Positions 51,522 to 60,237 of a stretch of DNA of 64,000 bases are shown here, piece by piece. The notes below the pieces were generated by a model that saw only the letters and a program-made list of their open reading frames with translations, made no database searches and was not told the origin of the DNA. Position 1 is the first letter of the stretch, and each line of letters begins with the position of its first letter. The translations under genes and the position numbers were made by a program. Origin of the DNA: Fimenecus sp052273625. Its GTDB lineage: Bacteria; Bacillota; Clostridia; Oscillospirales; Acutalibacteraceae. The stretch lies in contig DAVZHW010000008.1 in assembly GCA_052273625.1 (NCBI GenBank), positions 1 through 64,000 of the forward strand, in the 5' to 3' direction.

Positions 51522-53651
51522 TTATTCTTCCTCTTTTTTAGTTCTTTTCTTACGCTCTGCCTTTTTCTCAAAGCCGCATTTCTCATCAAGGCATACAAGC
51601 AAGCCGCCCTTACGCTTGAACAAAGACTTTCCGCACTGCGGACAAATCTCGTCGGTAGGCTTATCCCAAGTCATAAATGTACATTTAGGATAATTGTCAC
51701 AACCGTAGAAAGCATAGCCTCTCTTTGATTTCTTTTCGATTACATTGCCGCCGCATACGGGACATTTTGCATTTGTCTGAACAACATAGGGCTTTGTGGT
51801 TTTGCACTCGGGATAGCCGGGGCACGCAAGGAATTTACCGAATCTGCCGACCTTAACGACCATCATTCTTCCGCATTTTTCGCACGGAATATCGGTAACA
51901 TCCTCTTTAAGCTGAATTTTAACGCCCGACATCTCCTCCTTAGCCTTTTCGAGTGTTTTCTCGAAGCCGTCATAGAAGGTGTGGAGCATTTTTATATAGT
52001 CAACCTCGCCGCTTTCAACCTTATCGAGATCAGACTCCATATTTGCGGTGAATTTAACATTTACTATATTCGGGAACTGCTGCTTGAGCAGGTTGACAAC
52101 CGCCTCGCCAAGCTCGGTGGGCTTCAGCTGCTTTTGCTCTCTTACGACATACTCTCTTGAAAGAATTGTCGAAACGATAGAAACGTAGGTACTCGGTCTG
52201 CCGACACCCGTTTCCTCAAGAGCCTTGATAAGAGCCGCTTCGGTATATCTTGCAGGCGGCTGTGTAAAGTGCTGATTTCCGTCAAGTGATTTGAGCTTGA
52301 GAATATCATTTTCCTTTATCGGAGGAAGAACGCTCTCGGCGTCCTCGTCATCATCTGTAGAAACCTCATAAAGCTTTGTGTAACCGTCAAATTTAACAGT
52401 ATAGCCCGAAGCCGAAAACTCGCAGAACTTACCGTCCGCCAAATCCTTTTCGGTCGCAGCCTTAATTCCTACCTTTACGGTGTCCTGAATGCAGGCAGCC
52501 ATAAGACTTGCCATAAAACGCTTCCAAATAAGCGAATAAAGCTTGAACTGCTCAACGGTAAGGCTGTCCTTTACCTTGTCAGGAGAGAGCGACGGAGTTG
52601 TAGGTCTGATTGCCTCGTGTCCGTCCTGTGCATTTGCCTTTGTTTTGAAATATCTCGGCTTGTCGGGAAGATAATCCTTACCGTAGGTCTCCGTGATATA
52701 TTCATTAGCAGCCGCACGAGCCTCCTCGGAGATACGAAGCGAGTCGGTTCTCATATAGGTTATAAGACCCATTGTACCTACACCCTTGATTTCCATACCT
52801 TCGTAAAGCTCTTGTGCTATCTTCATAGTCTTTCTGCCCTGATAGCCGAGTTTTCTCGAAGCGTCCTGCTGAAGCGTAGAGGTTGTAAACGGAGGTGCCG
52901 GCTGACGTCTCCTTGTTCCCTCTTTAACGGAAGCAACCGTGTACTGTGCGCCGTCAAGTCTGTTCAAGTATGCGTCTGCCTGAGCCTTATCGGTAATTTT
53001 AACCTTGCCCGTTTCATCGCCTGTAAACGAAGCGGCAAAAGCCTTTCTTGAACCGGGTGCCGTGAGCTTTGCGTCAAGAGTCCAATACTCCTCAGGTACA
53101 AAAGCACGGATTTCTTCTTCCCTGTCAACAATAAGACGAACGGCAACAGACTGAACTCTGCCTGCCGAAAGTCCTTTTCTGATTTTCTGCGAAACAAACG
53201 GGCTTAATTTATAACCGACAAGTCTGTCGAGTATTCTTCTTGCCTGCTGTGCGTCAACAAGATCAAGGTCGATTTTCTCGGGATGCTCGATGCCCTTTAC
53301 AACGCTTGTCTTGTTAATTTCATTAAACTTAACTCTGTTTTTATCGTCTGTATCAAGACCCAAAACAGTTGCAAGATGCCAAGAAATAGCTTCTCCCTCA
53401 CGGTCGGGGTCGGTTGCGAGATATACGCCGTCCGATTCCTTTACCATTTCCTTAAGCTCTTTTACAAGCTTTTCCTTACCCTTAACTATCGCATACTTGG
53501 GAGCAAAGTCATTTTTAACATCAACGCTGAGCCTTGACGAGGGCAAATCTCTGATATGACCTACGGAAGCGGTAACCTTATAGTCCTTGCCGAGGTATTT
53601 CTGAATTGTCTTTGCCTTTGACGGAGACTCAACTATTACTAATTTCGACAT
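51522..53651 (-). CDS. topA: DNA topoisomerase I
   Basis: Relaxes negative supercoils. The 709-residue type IA enzyme has the Toprim domain (MSKLVIVESPSKAKTIQKYL; ATDPDREGEAISWHLA), the active tyrosine in GLITYMRTDSLRI and three C-terminal four-Cys zinc ribbons (CEKCGRMMVV, CPVCGGNVIEK, CPQCGKSLFKR). It ends in a lysine-rich tail. The dprA-topA-trmFO order is typical of Firmicutes. Confidence 0.97.
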   Translation of the reverse strand: MSKLVIVESPSKAKTIQKYLGKDYKVTASVGHIRDLPSSRLSVDVKNDFAPKYAIVKGKEKLVKELKEMVKESDGVYLATDPDREGEAISWHLATVLGLDTDDKNRVKFNEINKTSVVKGIEHPEKIDLDLVDAQQARRILDRLVGYKLSPFVSQKIRKGLSAGRVQSVAVRLIVDREEEIRAFVPEEYWTLDAKLTAPGSRKAFAASFTGDETGKVKITDKAQADAYLNRLDGAQYTVASVKEGTRRRQPAPPFTTSTLQQDASRKLGYQGRKTMKIAQELYEGMEIKGVGTMGLITYMRTDSLRISEEARAAANEYITETYGKDYLPDKPRYFKTKANAQDGHEAIRPTTPSLSPDKVKDSLTVEQFKLYSLIWKRFMASLMAACIQDTVKVGIKAATEKDLADGKFCEFSASGYTVKFDGYTKLYEVSTDDDEDAESVLPPIKENDILKLKSLDGNQHFTQPPARYTEAALIKALEETGVGRPSTYVSIVSTILSREYVVREQKQLKPTELGEAVVNLLKQQFPNIVNVKFTANMESDLDKVESGEVDYIKMLHTFYDGFEKTLEKAKEEMSGVKIQLKEDVTDIPCEKCGRMMVVKVGRFGKFLACPGYPECKTTKPYVVQTNAKCPVCGGNVIEKKSKRGYAFYGCDNYPKCTFMTWDKPTDEICPQCGKSLFKRKGGLLVCLDEKCGFEKKAERKKRTKKEEE

Positions 53652-53674
53652 ATTAAAATCATCCTATACTATCA

Positions 53675-54898
53675 CTAAATTTTTTTATATTTTCTGCCGG
53701 GAAGAACCTCGATAACGCCTTGCATTTCAAGCTCGGTAATTCCCGAAAGCACCTTTACAACATTAAGTCCCGATTTTTCGACGATAGTGTCAAATTCCGT
53801 ATCGCCGTCCAAAGCGGCATAGATTTTCTTTGCCGTTTCGCTTGCCGTATCGGGTAACGGCTTCGGCTCTGTTTTTACAGGCTCTGTATCGGCTTTTGAT
53901 ATTCTGCTTTGCTTATTTTCGGCTCTTTTTTCATAAGTATGAGTGACATTGCCCGAAAAGTCCTCTGCATTTCTCGAAAGCATAAGCGCAAACGGCTCAT
54001 CTGCAAGCGAAAGGTCAAATCTTTCAGGAAATTCATCCATAAAATCTTCAACAATTTCTTTTGCATTGAAAAGTGGCTTTGCACCGTTGTTTATTATTTC
54101 GGAAGCGCCCGAATAAGCCGAAGAAAACAAGTCCCCGGGCACAGCATAAAGCCGTCTGCCCTGTGCCAAAGCATTTTTAGCGGTTATAAGCGAACCGCTT
54201 CTCTCGCCTGCTTCAACGACAACCGTCGCAAGCGACATACCCGAAATAATCCTGTTTCGCTTCGGAAATGAAATCCTTGACGCCTGCGAAAACGGCGGAA
54301 ATTCCGTTATCAAGACTCCGTTTTTCTTTATCCTGTTACGCAAATCAGCATTTGTTTTAAGGTAATTTGTACCGAGTCCGCAGCCGAGCACCGCAACGGT
54401 TTTCTTATCCACGCTCAATGCTCCCTCGTGCGAAGCGGCATCAATTCCGAGCGCACCGCCCGAAACTATTGTCATACCTGCAAGCGAAAGCCTTTGTGCT
54501 ATTGCACCCGCAACTTTTATACCCTGTACTGATGCGTTTCTCGTTCCGACCATAGCGATATTTGACTCTGTCATAAGCGTTTCAATATCGCCGTCGGCAT
54601 AAAGAACAGCCGGTAAATCTGAAACCTGCGTAAGTAAAAACGGATATTGTTCATCTTGCGGAGTTATTATCTCCCATCCGTTTTCTTCGCAAGCTCGCAT
54701 TATATTGCCCGACTCAGAGGGGCTGTGTAGGAGAAGCTTATCAACGTGCTTTTGGTCAATAATGCCCGAAATTCGCCATTCATAGCTTCCCGCCTCATAC
54801 AATTCTCTTGCAGAGCCGAAATATTCGATTATGGGTTTTATTTTAGCCCCTGTGCCGTAAGCATTTTGAAGCCAAATCCAATATTCGCAATCTCTCAT
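53675..54898 (-). CDS. dprA: DNA processing protein DprA
   Basis: Protects incoming single-stranded DNA and loads RecA during transformation. The 407-residue protein has an N-terminal SAM-like region, the Rossmann-like core (AMVGTRNASVQGIKVA, IVSGGALGIDAASHEGAL, VAVLGCGLGTNY, FPKRNRIISGMS) and a C-terminal winged helix (IYAALDGDTEFDTIVEKSGL). The ATG at 54898 forms an ATGA overlap with the trmH stop; a GTG at 54913 is the other candidate. Confidence 0.95.
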   Translation of the reverse strand: MRDCEYWIWLQNAYGTGAKIKPIIEYFGSARELYEAGSYEWRISGIIDQKHVDKLLLHSPSESGNIMRACEENGWEIITPQDEQYPFLLTQVSDLPAVLYADGDIETLMTESNIAMVGTRNASVQGIKVAGAIAQRLSLAGMTIVSGGALGIDAASHEGALSVDKKTVAVLGCGLGTNYLKTNADLRNRIKKNGVLITEFPPFSQASRISFPKRNRIISGMSLATVVVEAGERSGSLITAKNALAQGRRLYAVPGDLFSSAYSGASEIINNGAKPLFNAKEIVEDFMDEFPERFDLSLADEPFALMLSRNAEDFSGNVTHTYEKRAENKQSRISKADTEPVKTEPKPLPDTASETAKKIYAALDGDTEFDTIVEKSGLNVVKVLSGITELEMQGVIEVLPGRKYKKI

Positions 54899-55680
54899 CT
54901 CATTATTTCCCACATTGTGATAACAGCGGCGACAGATGCATTAAGCGACTCTGCCTCGCCTTTCATTTTGATTGTAATTCTTTCCTTTGCAGTGTTTTTA
55001 ACAGCCTCGGTAACACCGTTCCCCTCGTTTCCGATAACAGCTATTACACCTGCGGAAAAATCTGTTTTGGTAATGTCACGGGCATTTTCATCGGGAACTG
55101 TTGCTGCAGTGAGCATACCGTCAGCGTTCGCCTTTTCAAGTGTTTTGCAAAGATTGTCAACAGCGATAATCGGTATGCGCAAAAGACTGCCCATTGACGC
55201 ACGCAACGCCTTCGGATTATACATATCGCAGCCGCCGCATACGATTATTCCGTCAATGCCCAAAGCCTCGGCACTCCTTGCGACAGAGCCGAGATTTTGC
55301 GGATTTTGCACATTTTCAAGCGCAATATACTTCTTTGTACTCTCGATTTCAAACGCTGTTTGGCGTTTCATTTCGACAACGCAAAAAATCCCCTGCGAAT
55401 TTACTGTATCTGAAATTTTTTCCGAAACCTCGTCGGTTATCAAATAAACGCTTTTTGCACAATCTGCAATTACGTTTGTGTAATCGGAAAATTTCGCAAC
55501 AGCATCACGGGTAAAATATGCCTCTTTTATCACATATCCGCTTTTAGCCGCATCAAAGCAAAGTCTTGCGCCCTCCAAAACAAAAAGCGAGGTGCTTTTG
55601 CGTTCCCTTGAGCTTGAGACTAACCTTGCGACCGATTTAATTTTTTCATTATTTCTTGAAGTGATTTCAGTATAATTCAT
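54895..55680 (-). CDS. TrmH/SpoU-family RNA 2'-O-methyltransferase
   Basis: A 261-residue SPOUT methyltransferase. An N-terminal substrate-binding domain (from ITSRNNEKIKSVARL) precedes the knotted domain with the three family motifs: ALENVQNPQNLGSVARSAEA, VIGNEGNGV and MKGEAESLNASVAAVI. Target is probably a ribose in rRNA. The ATG at 55680 lies after the rplT terminator, with only a poor ribosome binding site; a GTG six codons upstream is an alternative. Confidence 0.92.
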   Translation of the reverse strand: MNYTEITSRNNEKIKSVARLVSSSRERKSTSLFVLEGARLCFDAAKSGYVIKEAYFTRDAVAKFSDYTNVIADCAKSVYLITDEVSEKISDTVNSQGIFCVVEMKRQTAFEIESTKKYIALENVQNPQNLGSVARSAEALGIDGIIVCGGCDMYNPKALRASMGSLLRIPIIAVDNLCKTLEKANADGMLTAATVPDENARDITKTDFSAGVIAVIGNEGNGVTEAVKNTAKERITIKMKGEAESLNASVAAVITMWEIMR

Positions 55681-55692
55681 AACACAAAAATT

Positions 55693-55720
55693 AACCACGC
55701 CCCGAAAACAAGGCGTGGTT
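55693..55720 (-). terminator. Terminator of the infC-rpmI-rplT operon
   Basis: A 9-bp stem AACCACGCC / GGCGTGGTT with AATTTTTG after it on the minus strand. It is placed directly after rplT and before trmH. Confidence 0.85.
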
Positions 55721-55725
55721 CCAGC

Positions 55726-56082
55726 TTATTTAAGTGCTGCTTTTGCCTGCTCTGTAAGAGCTGTGAAAGCTGCGGGATCTGAAATAGCGATTTCAGAAAG
55801 CATTTTACGGTTTAATGAAACGCCTGCCTTATTAAGACCGTTGATGAATGTTGAGTAATTCATACCGTTCATTTTGCAAGCTGCAGAAATTCTTGTAATC
55901 CAGAGCTTTCTGAACTCTCTCTTCTTCTGCTTTCTGCCGATATATGCGTACTGACCTGACTTCATAACTGCCTGCTTAGCAGTCTTGAAAAGTCTTGACT
56001 TTGAGCCATAATAGCCTTTTGCGAGCTTTAATGTTTTATTTCTTCTTTTGCGAGTCATCATCGCACCTTTAATACGTGCCAT
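55726..56082 (-). CDS. rplT: 50S ribosomal protein L20
   Basis: An early 50S assembly protein; in Firmicutes it also represses its own operon by binding the infC leader. The 118 residues are typical, with the basic N-terminal region MARIKGAMMTRKRRNKTLKL and the globular WITRISAACKMNGMNYSTF. Confidence 0.98.
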   Translation of the reverse strand: MARIKGAMMTRKRRNKTLKLAKGYYGSKSRLFKTAKQAVMKSGQYAYIGRKQKKREFRKLWITRISAACKMNGMNYSTFINGLNKAGVSLNRKMLSEIAISDPAAFTALTEQAKAALK

Positions 56083-56141
56083 TTGTTATTCTACCTCCGA
56101 AAATTTGTGAAAACGGTCGAAAACCGCATTTTATTTATTGA

Positions 56142-56339
56142 TTATTTGTAAGGAACAAGACGCTTGATCTGCTTCTGATTCGTTACATCTGCAACTGCGG
56201 TCTTGCGAAGATTTCTTTTTCTCTTTGTAGACTTCTTGTTGAGAATGTGAGACTTGTAAGCGTGTGCTCTGATCGGCTTACCGTTCTTTGATAATTTGAA
56301 GCGTTTTTTAGCTCCTGAATGTGTTTTAATTTTAGGCAT
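56142..56339 (-). CDS. rpmI: 50S ribosomal protein L35
   Basis: A 65-residue ribosomal protein starting MPKIKTHSGAKKRFKLSKNG and carrying KSHILNKKSTKRKRNLR. It lies between infC and rplT, as is usual, with AGGAGG before the ATG. Confidence 0.98.
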   Translation of the reverse strand: MPKIKTHSGAKKRFKLSKNGKPIRAHAYKSHILNKKSTKRKRNLRKTAVADVTNQKQIKRLVPYK

Positions 56340-56368
56340 TTCTATTTCCTCCTGAATGATTTGTTTAC

Positions 56369-56893
56369 TTATTTGGTTTTAGCGTTCAACGGTGCTAAGA
56401 ACATAAGCATTTGTCTGCCTTCGAGCTTTGCGGGCTTTTCAACTGATGAAAGCTCCGAGCAAACCTCGGCAAACTTTTTCATTGTTTCCTCGCCGATTTG
56501 CGGATGAGCCATCTCGCGTCCTCTGAAACGAATTGAAACCTTGACCTTATGACCGGTCTTTAAGAATTTCATCGCCTGATTAGCCTTCGTATCGAAATCG
56601 TGCGTGTCGATATTGAGAGAAAGTCTGATTTCCTTTGTCTCGATTATACGTTGGTTCTTCTTTGACTCCTTCTCTTTCTTCGTCTGCTCAAATCTGTATT
56701 TGCCGTAGTCCATAATCTTGCACACGGGAGGCTGAGCCTGGGGCGCAATTTTAACGAGGTCAAGGTTTTTCTCCTCAGCCTTTTTAAGGGCTTCCTTAGC
56801 GGACATAATACCTAACTGTTCTCCGTCCGCAGAGATAACTCTGACTTCCTTATCACGGATTTCTTCATTGAGTTGCATTTCTTTGACAGCGAT
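56369..56893 (-). CDS. infC: Translation initiation factor IF-3 (AUC start)
   Basis: Keeps ribosomal subunits apart and proofreads the start codon. The protein has the N-domain (MQLNEEIRDKEVRVISADGE), the linker helix rich in Lys/Glu and the C-domain (KTGHKVKVSIRFRGREMAHP). The first ATG at 56878 has no ribosome binding site; AGGAG lies 24 nt away. An in-frame ATC five codons upstream (56893) is 9 nt from AGGAG and gives the extra residues AVKE seen in homologues. infC is known for rare AUU/AUC starts that let IF-3 limit its own synthesis, so ATC at 56893 is chosen. Confidence 0.88.
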   Translation of the reverse strand: MAVKEMQLNEEIRDKEVRVISADGEQLGIMSAKEALKKAEEKNLDLVKIAPQAQPPVCKIMDYGKYRFEQTKKEKESKKNQRIIETKEIRLSLNIDTHDFDTKANQAMKFLKTGHKVKVSIRFRGREMAHPQIGEETMKKFAEVCSELSSVEKPAKLEGRQMLMFLAPLNAKTK

Positions 56894-57033
56894 GGATAAT
56901 CACTCCTAAACAATAAATTAAAGCGTGAACAAAAACCGTTCACGCTCAATACACACAATAAGACCGTAGCCTTAAAAGTATTGACCTGTTTCATTAAAAA
57001 TCACAGGTGAGAACGGGTGTTCTTCTTTGTTGT
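56894..57033 (-). promoter_or_regulatory. L20-type leader of the infC operon
   Basis: The 140-nt transcribed leader between the promoter and infC. It has a pairing block CACCTGTGAT...ACAGGT and a strong terminator-like hairpin GCGTGAAC...GTTCACGC followed by TTTAATTT just before the ribosome binding site. This is the plan of the Firmicutes L20 leader, in which L20 binding favours the terminator. Assignment from position and structure. Confidence 0.8.
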
Positions 57034-57039
57034 GCAGAT

Positions 57040-57068
57040 ATTATACTAAAACGCAAGCCGTTTGTCAA
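57040..57068 (-). promoter_or_regulatory. Consensus promoter of the infC operon
   Basis: Minus-strand TTGACA (57063-57068), 17-bp spacer, TATAAT (57040-57045); both hexamers match the sigma-A consensus exactly. Confidence 0.9.
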
Positions 57069-57072
57069 GCGT

Positions 57073-57642
57073 TTATTTCAAAAGTGTTCCGAGAAACGCA
57101 AGCCACTCCCTGACAATAGACGTAAAGAGCGAAAACGGCTTTGATTTTGAGCTTATATTATACGGCTCTATCCCGTTTCGCTTTGCAAGCAGGGTCGAAC
57201 GGAGCTGATGAAATTCGGAGGTTATTATAACCGCTTCATTGCCCAAGCTGTTTTCATCCATTATTCTTTTTGAAAAGAGCATATTTTCAGCCGTCGAGGT
57301 TGATTTGTCCTCAAGAATAATTCGCTCCGCAGAAATCCCCTTTTCTGCAAGAGAATTTCTTATAGCCTCGGCTTCGGATATGTTTTCGTCGTCGCCCTTG
57401 CCGCCCGAAGCTATTACGACGGCATTTTCGTTTGCCGAAAGATATTTATATGCCGCCGCAATACGGTTTTCGAGCATTTCACTCGGTGTTTTGTCATTTA
57501 CCTTACAGCCCAAAATGATTGCAGGCGTGTTTTTGGGTATGTTCTTCGGCTCTGCCTTGAAAGACAGAATTTTAACCGTAACCGCAGTACAGTAAGCCGC
57601 AAAAATTATTAGAATTATCAAAAGAAATTTAAGCAACGCCAT
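57073..57642 (-). CDS. YdcF/SanA-like DUF218 membrane protein
   Basis: A 189-residue protein with one N-terminal membrane helix (about 4-23) and an extracytoplasmic DUF218 domain. The family pattern is seen in AIILGCKVNDKTPSEMLENR, IASGGKGDDENISEAEAI, ILEDKSTSTAENMLFS and IITSEFHQLRS. Relatives act in cell-envelope integrity, but the reaction is not settled. AAAAGGGCGG precedes the ATG. Confidence 0.85.
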   Translation of the reverse strand: MALLKFLLIILIIFAAYCTAVTVKILSFKAEPKNIPKNTPAIILGCKVNDKTPSEMLENRIAAAYKYLSANENAVVIASGGKGDDENISEAEAIRNSLAEKGISAERIILEDKSTSTAENMLFSKRIMDENSLGNEAVIITSEFHQLRSTLLAKRNGIEPYNISSKSKPFSLFTSIVREWLAFLGTLLK

Positions 57643-57740
57643 ACCGCCCTTTTATTTTTATTTCGTATATAGTAAAACTCCAAACGACATACCTATTATA
57701 TTATCGAAACGACTTAAAAATCACACAACCGCAAATCTGC

Positions 57741-59003
57741 TTATAACAGTTTTTCAATGTCCTTTGTGTTAATACGCTTCGATACGATAAAGGTTTTTCT
57801 CTTGAGCTTACCCTTGTCGGTCGAATATGTACCGCTTTCCTTTTCCTCGGTTGAGAAAATTCCGTAAGACGAAGTAACAGCCGTACCGTCGGACAAAACA
57901 ACGTTTCCGCAGTAACCCGTATCGGCATTTGCGGTAACGCAAGGTTCTTTTTGGTCGGGAAGATAGGTGTGCGCAACCTTTATCCTGTAATCGCCCTCTT
58001 TTCCGTTTTTGAGGTCGTCATAAGTGCCTACCCACGCAATCCAACCCTCTGAATACCAGCCTCTGAATTTCTTTTCACTGTACATTTTATTTTTCTTTTT
58101 ATCTCTTTCGATTGAGCGGAAGGTTATGAACAATCTGCCGTCGGGAAGATAATCCACCTTATGTCTTTCACCGTTTATCGAACTCGGTGCAAAAACAGGC
58201 TCCGACCAAGTTTCGCCCTCGTCTGTCGAAAATGACAAAAGCGAATTGACCCTCTTTGAGTTGCTTCTTGTTATAAGCATAAGCTCGTCGCCGTTTCCTG
58301 CGTCGCTTCTTACACATTCAACCTCGCACATCTGCGATTTTCTCTCGATTTTTCTATGCGCCGAAAAATACGGTACAGGCTTTGTCCAATTCATTTTGCC
58401 GTTATCATCAAAGGTTAAGAAAGTCTTGTAATTTACAAAATGCTTGTCGTGGAAAAGTCCCATCCATTTATCAATGAACCTGCCGTCTTTTTTAAGTCTT
58501 GTCAACGAGCTCATTGCGACAATCGGATAAATTTCGCCCTTGAAGAAAAGCTCAAACTCCGAAAAGCTATCGCCCTCGTCATCGGAAACAGAGCAGTTAA
58601 AGCCGCCAACGGAGGATTTTTCGTCCCACCATTTCGGGTTTCCGCATATAAGTATAAGCTTATCGTCCCAATTTTTCTCGCTGAAGGTAAGCCTGTAAAC
58701 CGTGGGCGTTTCCTTTGAAAGCGCCCAATTTTCAGGCGGATTTTTAACACCGTCGCCGTCGAGATAAGTTTTTCCGCCGTCAACACTTCGTTTAGAAAGC
58801 ACCTTGCCCCTGCCGTGTCCCTCTGGGAAGAAAGTCAATATATCCCCGTTTTTGAGCAATATGCTGTCGGGATGTCCCAAATAGCCGTTGCCCTCATCAA
58901 CTATCGAATATTCAAAAAGATAGTCAAGGCTCTTGTCCGTATTGCCTGTTCCTTTTGAAAGATCAATCTGCTTTATAGAATAATCCTGCCCCTTGTTTCT
59001 CAT
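57741..59003 (-). CDS. Sialidase-superfamily (BNR/Asp-box) protein without signal peptide
   Basis: A 420-residue six-bladed propeller protein. Three Asp boxes are visible: SVDGGKTY, SDDEGDSF and STDEGETW. An N-terminal EYSIVDEGNGYLGHPDSILL and an acidic cluster MCEVECVRSD are placed like catalytic parts in exo-alpha-sialidases. No signal peptide, membrane helix or carbohydrate-binding module is present, so it would act in the cytoplasm. It may be a sialidase, another glycosidase or a non-enzymatic propeller. It stands alone next to a lipoprotein gene. Confidence 0.75.
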   Translation of the reverse strand: MRNKGQDYSIKQIDLSKGTGNTDKSLDYLFEYSIVDEGNGYLGHPDSILLKNGDILTFFPEGHGRGKVLSKRSVDGGKTYLDGDGVKNPPENWALSKETPTVYRLTFSEKNWDDKLILICGNPKWWDEKSSVGGFNCSVSDDEGDSFSEFELFFKGEIYPIVAMSSLTRLKKDGRFIDKWMGLFHDKHFVNYKTFLTFDDNGKMNWTKPVPYFSAHRKIERKSQMCEVECVRSDAGNGDELMLITRSNSKRVNSLLSFSTDEGETWSEPVFAPSSINGERHKVDYLPDGRLFITFRSIERDKKKNKMYSEKKFRGWYSEGWIAWVGTYDDLKNGKEGDYRIKVAHTYLPDQKEPCVTANADTGYCGNVVLSDGTAVTSSYGIFSTEEKESGTYSTDKGKLKRKTFIVSKRINTKDIEKLL

Positions 59004-59018
59004 AATTCCTCTCCATTC

Positions 59019-59056
59019 AAAAAAATACCGCCGACTAAATCGGCGGCGGTATTGTA
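59019..59056 (-). terminator. Terminator after the lipoprotein gene
   Basis: On the minus strand, TACCGCCGCCGA and TCGGCGGTA form a stem followed by TTTTTTTG. It lies 8 nt after the lipoprotein stop. Confidence 0.85.
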
Positions 59057-59063
59057 ACTTTAA

Positions 59064-60158
59064 TTATTTTGCTTCGTTGTCCCAGCCGAAGTGATATTCC
59101 ATACGATCCGTGCAATCGAAGGTCAAATCTTGCTTTCCGAGATAATCAAGATCTCCGACTCCGTTTACAACTGTGGAAACGCTCATATTTTTGTCATAGG
59201 TTGCGGACAGTATGTTGTCCGTAACGGCGTTAAATGTCGCTGTAATCGTACAGCCGTCAAACTCAACCGAATAATCGTCAACCGTGAAATACGAAGAAGC
59301 CTTTTTCATTTCGTCAAGGATTGCGTTCTTGTCGTGCATTGAGTATGCCTTAAGAACGGAAGCCGCATCATCTTTAAGAACTATTGTGATAATTCTTGTA
59401 ATTCCCGTAACGACCTTGACCTCTTTTTCCTCTTGCTTACCCTTTTCGTTCGTTACCTTTTCGGTATAGGTCTGAGTTTCGTAAGCGAGTGAGCTCACAG
59501 CCGAAACAACATCATCCGCCGTAAGCGTGCAAGCCTTATCCGAGCCCTTGAGATACATAATATCCGTAAGGTCTGCACCCTTTTCAGTCGTTGCGTTAGG
59601 CAGTGATTTACCTACACCCTTCTCTGAGAAATAGTCAAAGAATTTCGCCGCAGTCTTAACCTTACCGTCGGTATCGTTTCCGTCATGTGTGAATTTGATT
59701 GTATTTTCGTTTGTCCAAAAGCTTTCCTTGTACTGCGTAATAGGCTTTTCGCTTTTTGCGCCGTTTACCTTGTTGACGAAATACTCCACAACATTTGCTT
59801 CGTTAGCCTTAACGGAGTCCTTTTCCTCTTGTGAAAGAAGGTCAAGAACCTTTTCCCACAAGCCGTCCTCGCTGAATCTCGTGGTTATTTCATTATAGCT
59901 TAATTCGATTGTAATATCGTCTGAAAGCTTGTCATATTCCTCAAAAAGAGTACCGAGCTTATCCGCCGGAAGAACTGTTTTAAGCTCGCCGTAGGTAAAG
60001 TCAAAACTCGAATCCTTAAGGTCAACCTTTGCGGTGACGGACTGAGGAATTTCCGTTTCTCCGCCGAGAACGTCTTCAGCCGTGCAGGAAGCAAAAATCA
60101 ATGCTGTCATAACAATACATAGTATAACGGAAATTGCTTTTTTTAACGAAAAATTCAT
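59064..60158 (-). CDS. Lipoprotein of unknown function
   Basis: A 364-residue protein with a lipoprotein signal peptide: a hydrophobic stretch and lipobox ALIFASC with the acylated Cys at about residue 25. The mature part alternates charged helices and beta strands, with a segment TEKVTNEKGKQEEKEVKVVT. I recognise no domain; it will be tethered to the outer face of the membrane. It has its own terminator and a 79-bp spacer from the peptidase upstream. Confidence 0.75.
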   Translation of the reverse strand: MNFSLKKAISVILCIVMTALIFASCTAEDVLGGETEIPQSVTAKVDLKDSSFDFTYGELKTVLPADKLGTLFEEYDKLSDDITIELSYNEITTRFSEDGLWEKVLDLLSQEEKDSVKANEANVVEYFVNKVNGAKSEKPITQYKESFWTNENTIKFTHDGNDTDGKVKTAAKFFDYFSEKGVGKSLPNATTEKGADLTDIMYLKGSDKACTLTADDVVSAVSSLAYETQTYTEKVTNEKGKQEEKEVKVVTGITRIITIVLKDDAASVLKAYSMHDKNAILDEMKKASSYFTVDDYSVEFDGCTITATFNAVTDNILSATYDKNMSVSTVVNGVGDLDYLGKQDLTFDCTDRMEYHFGWDNEAK

Positions 60159-60237
60159 ATAATCAAATCCCCTTTTGCATTATGAAATAATAATAACACA
60201 ATCTATACTTATTTAACAATAGAAAATTTTATTTTTT

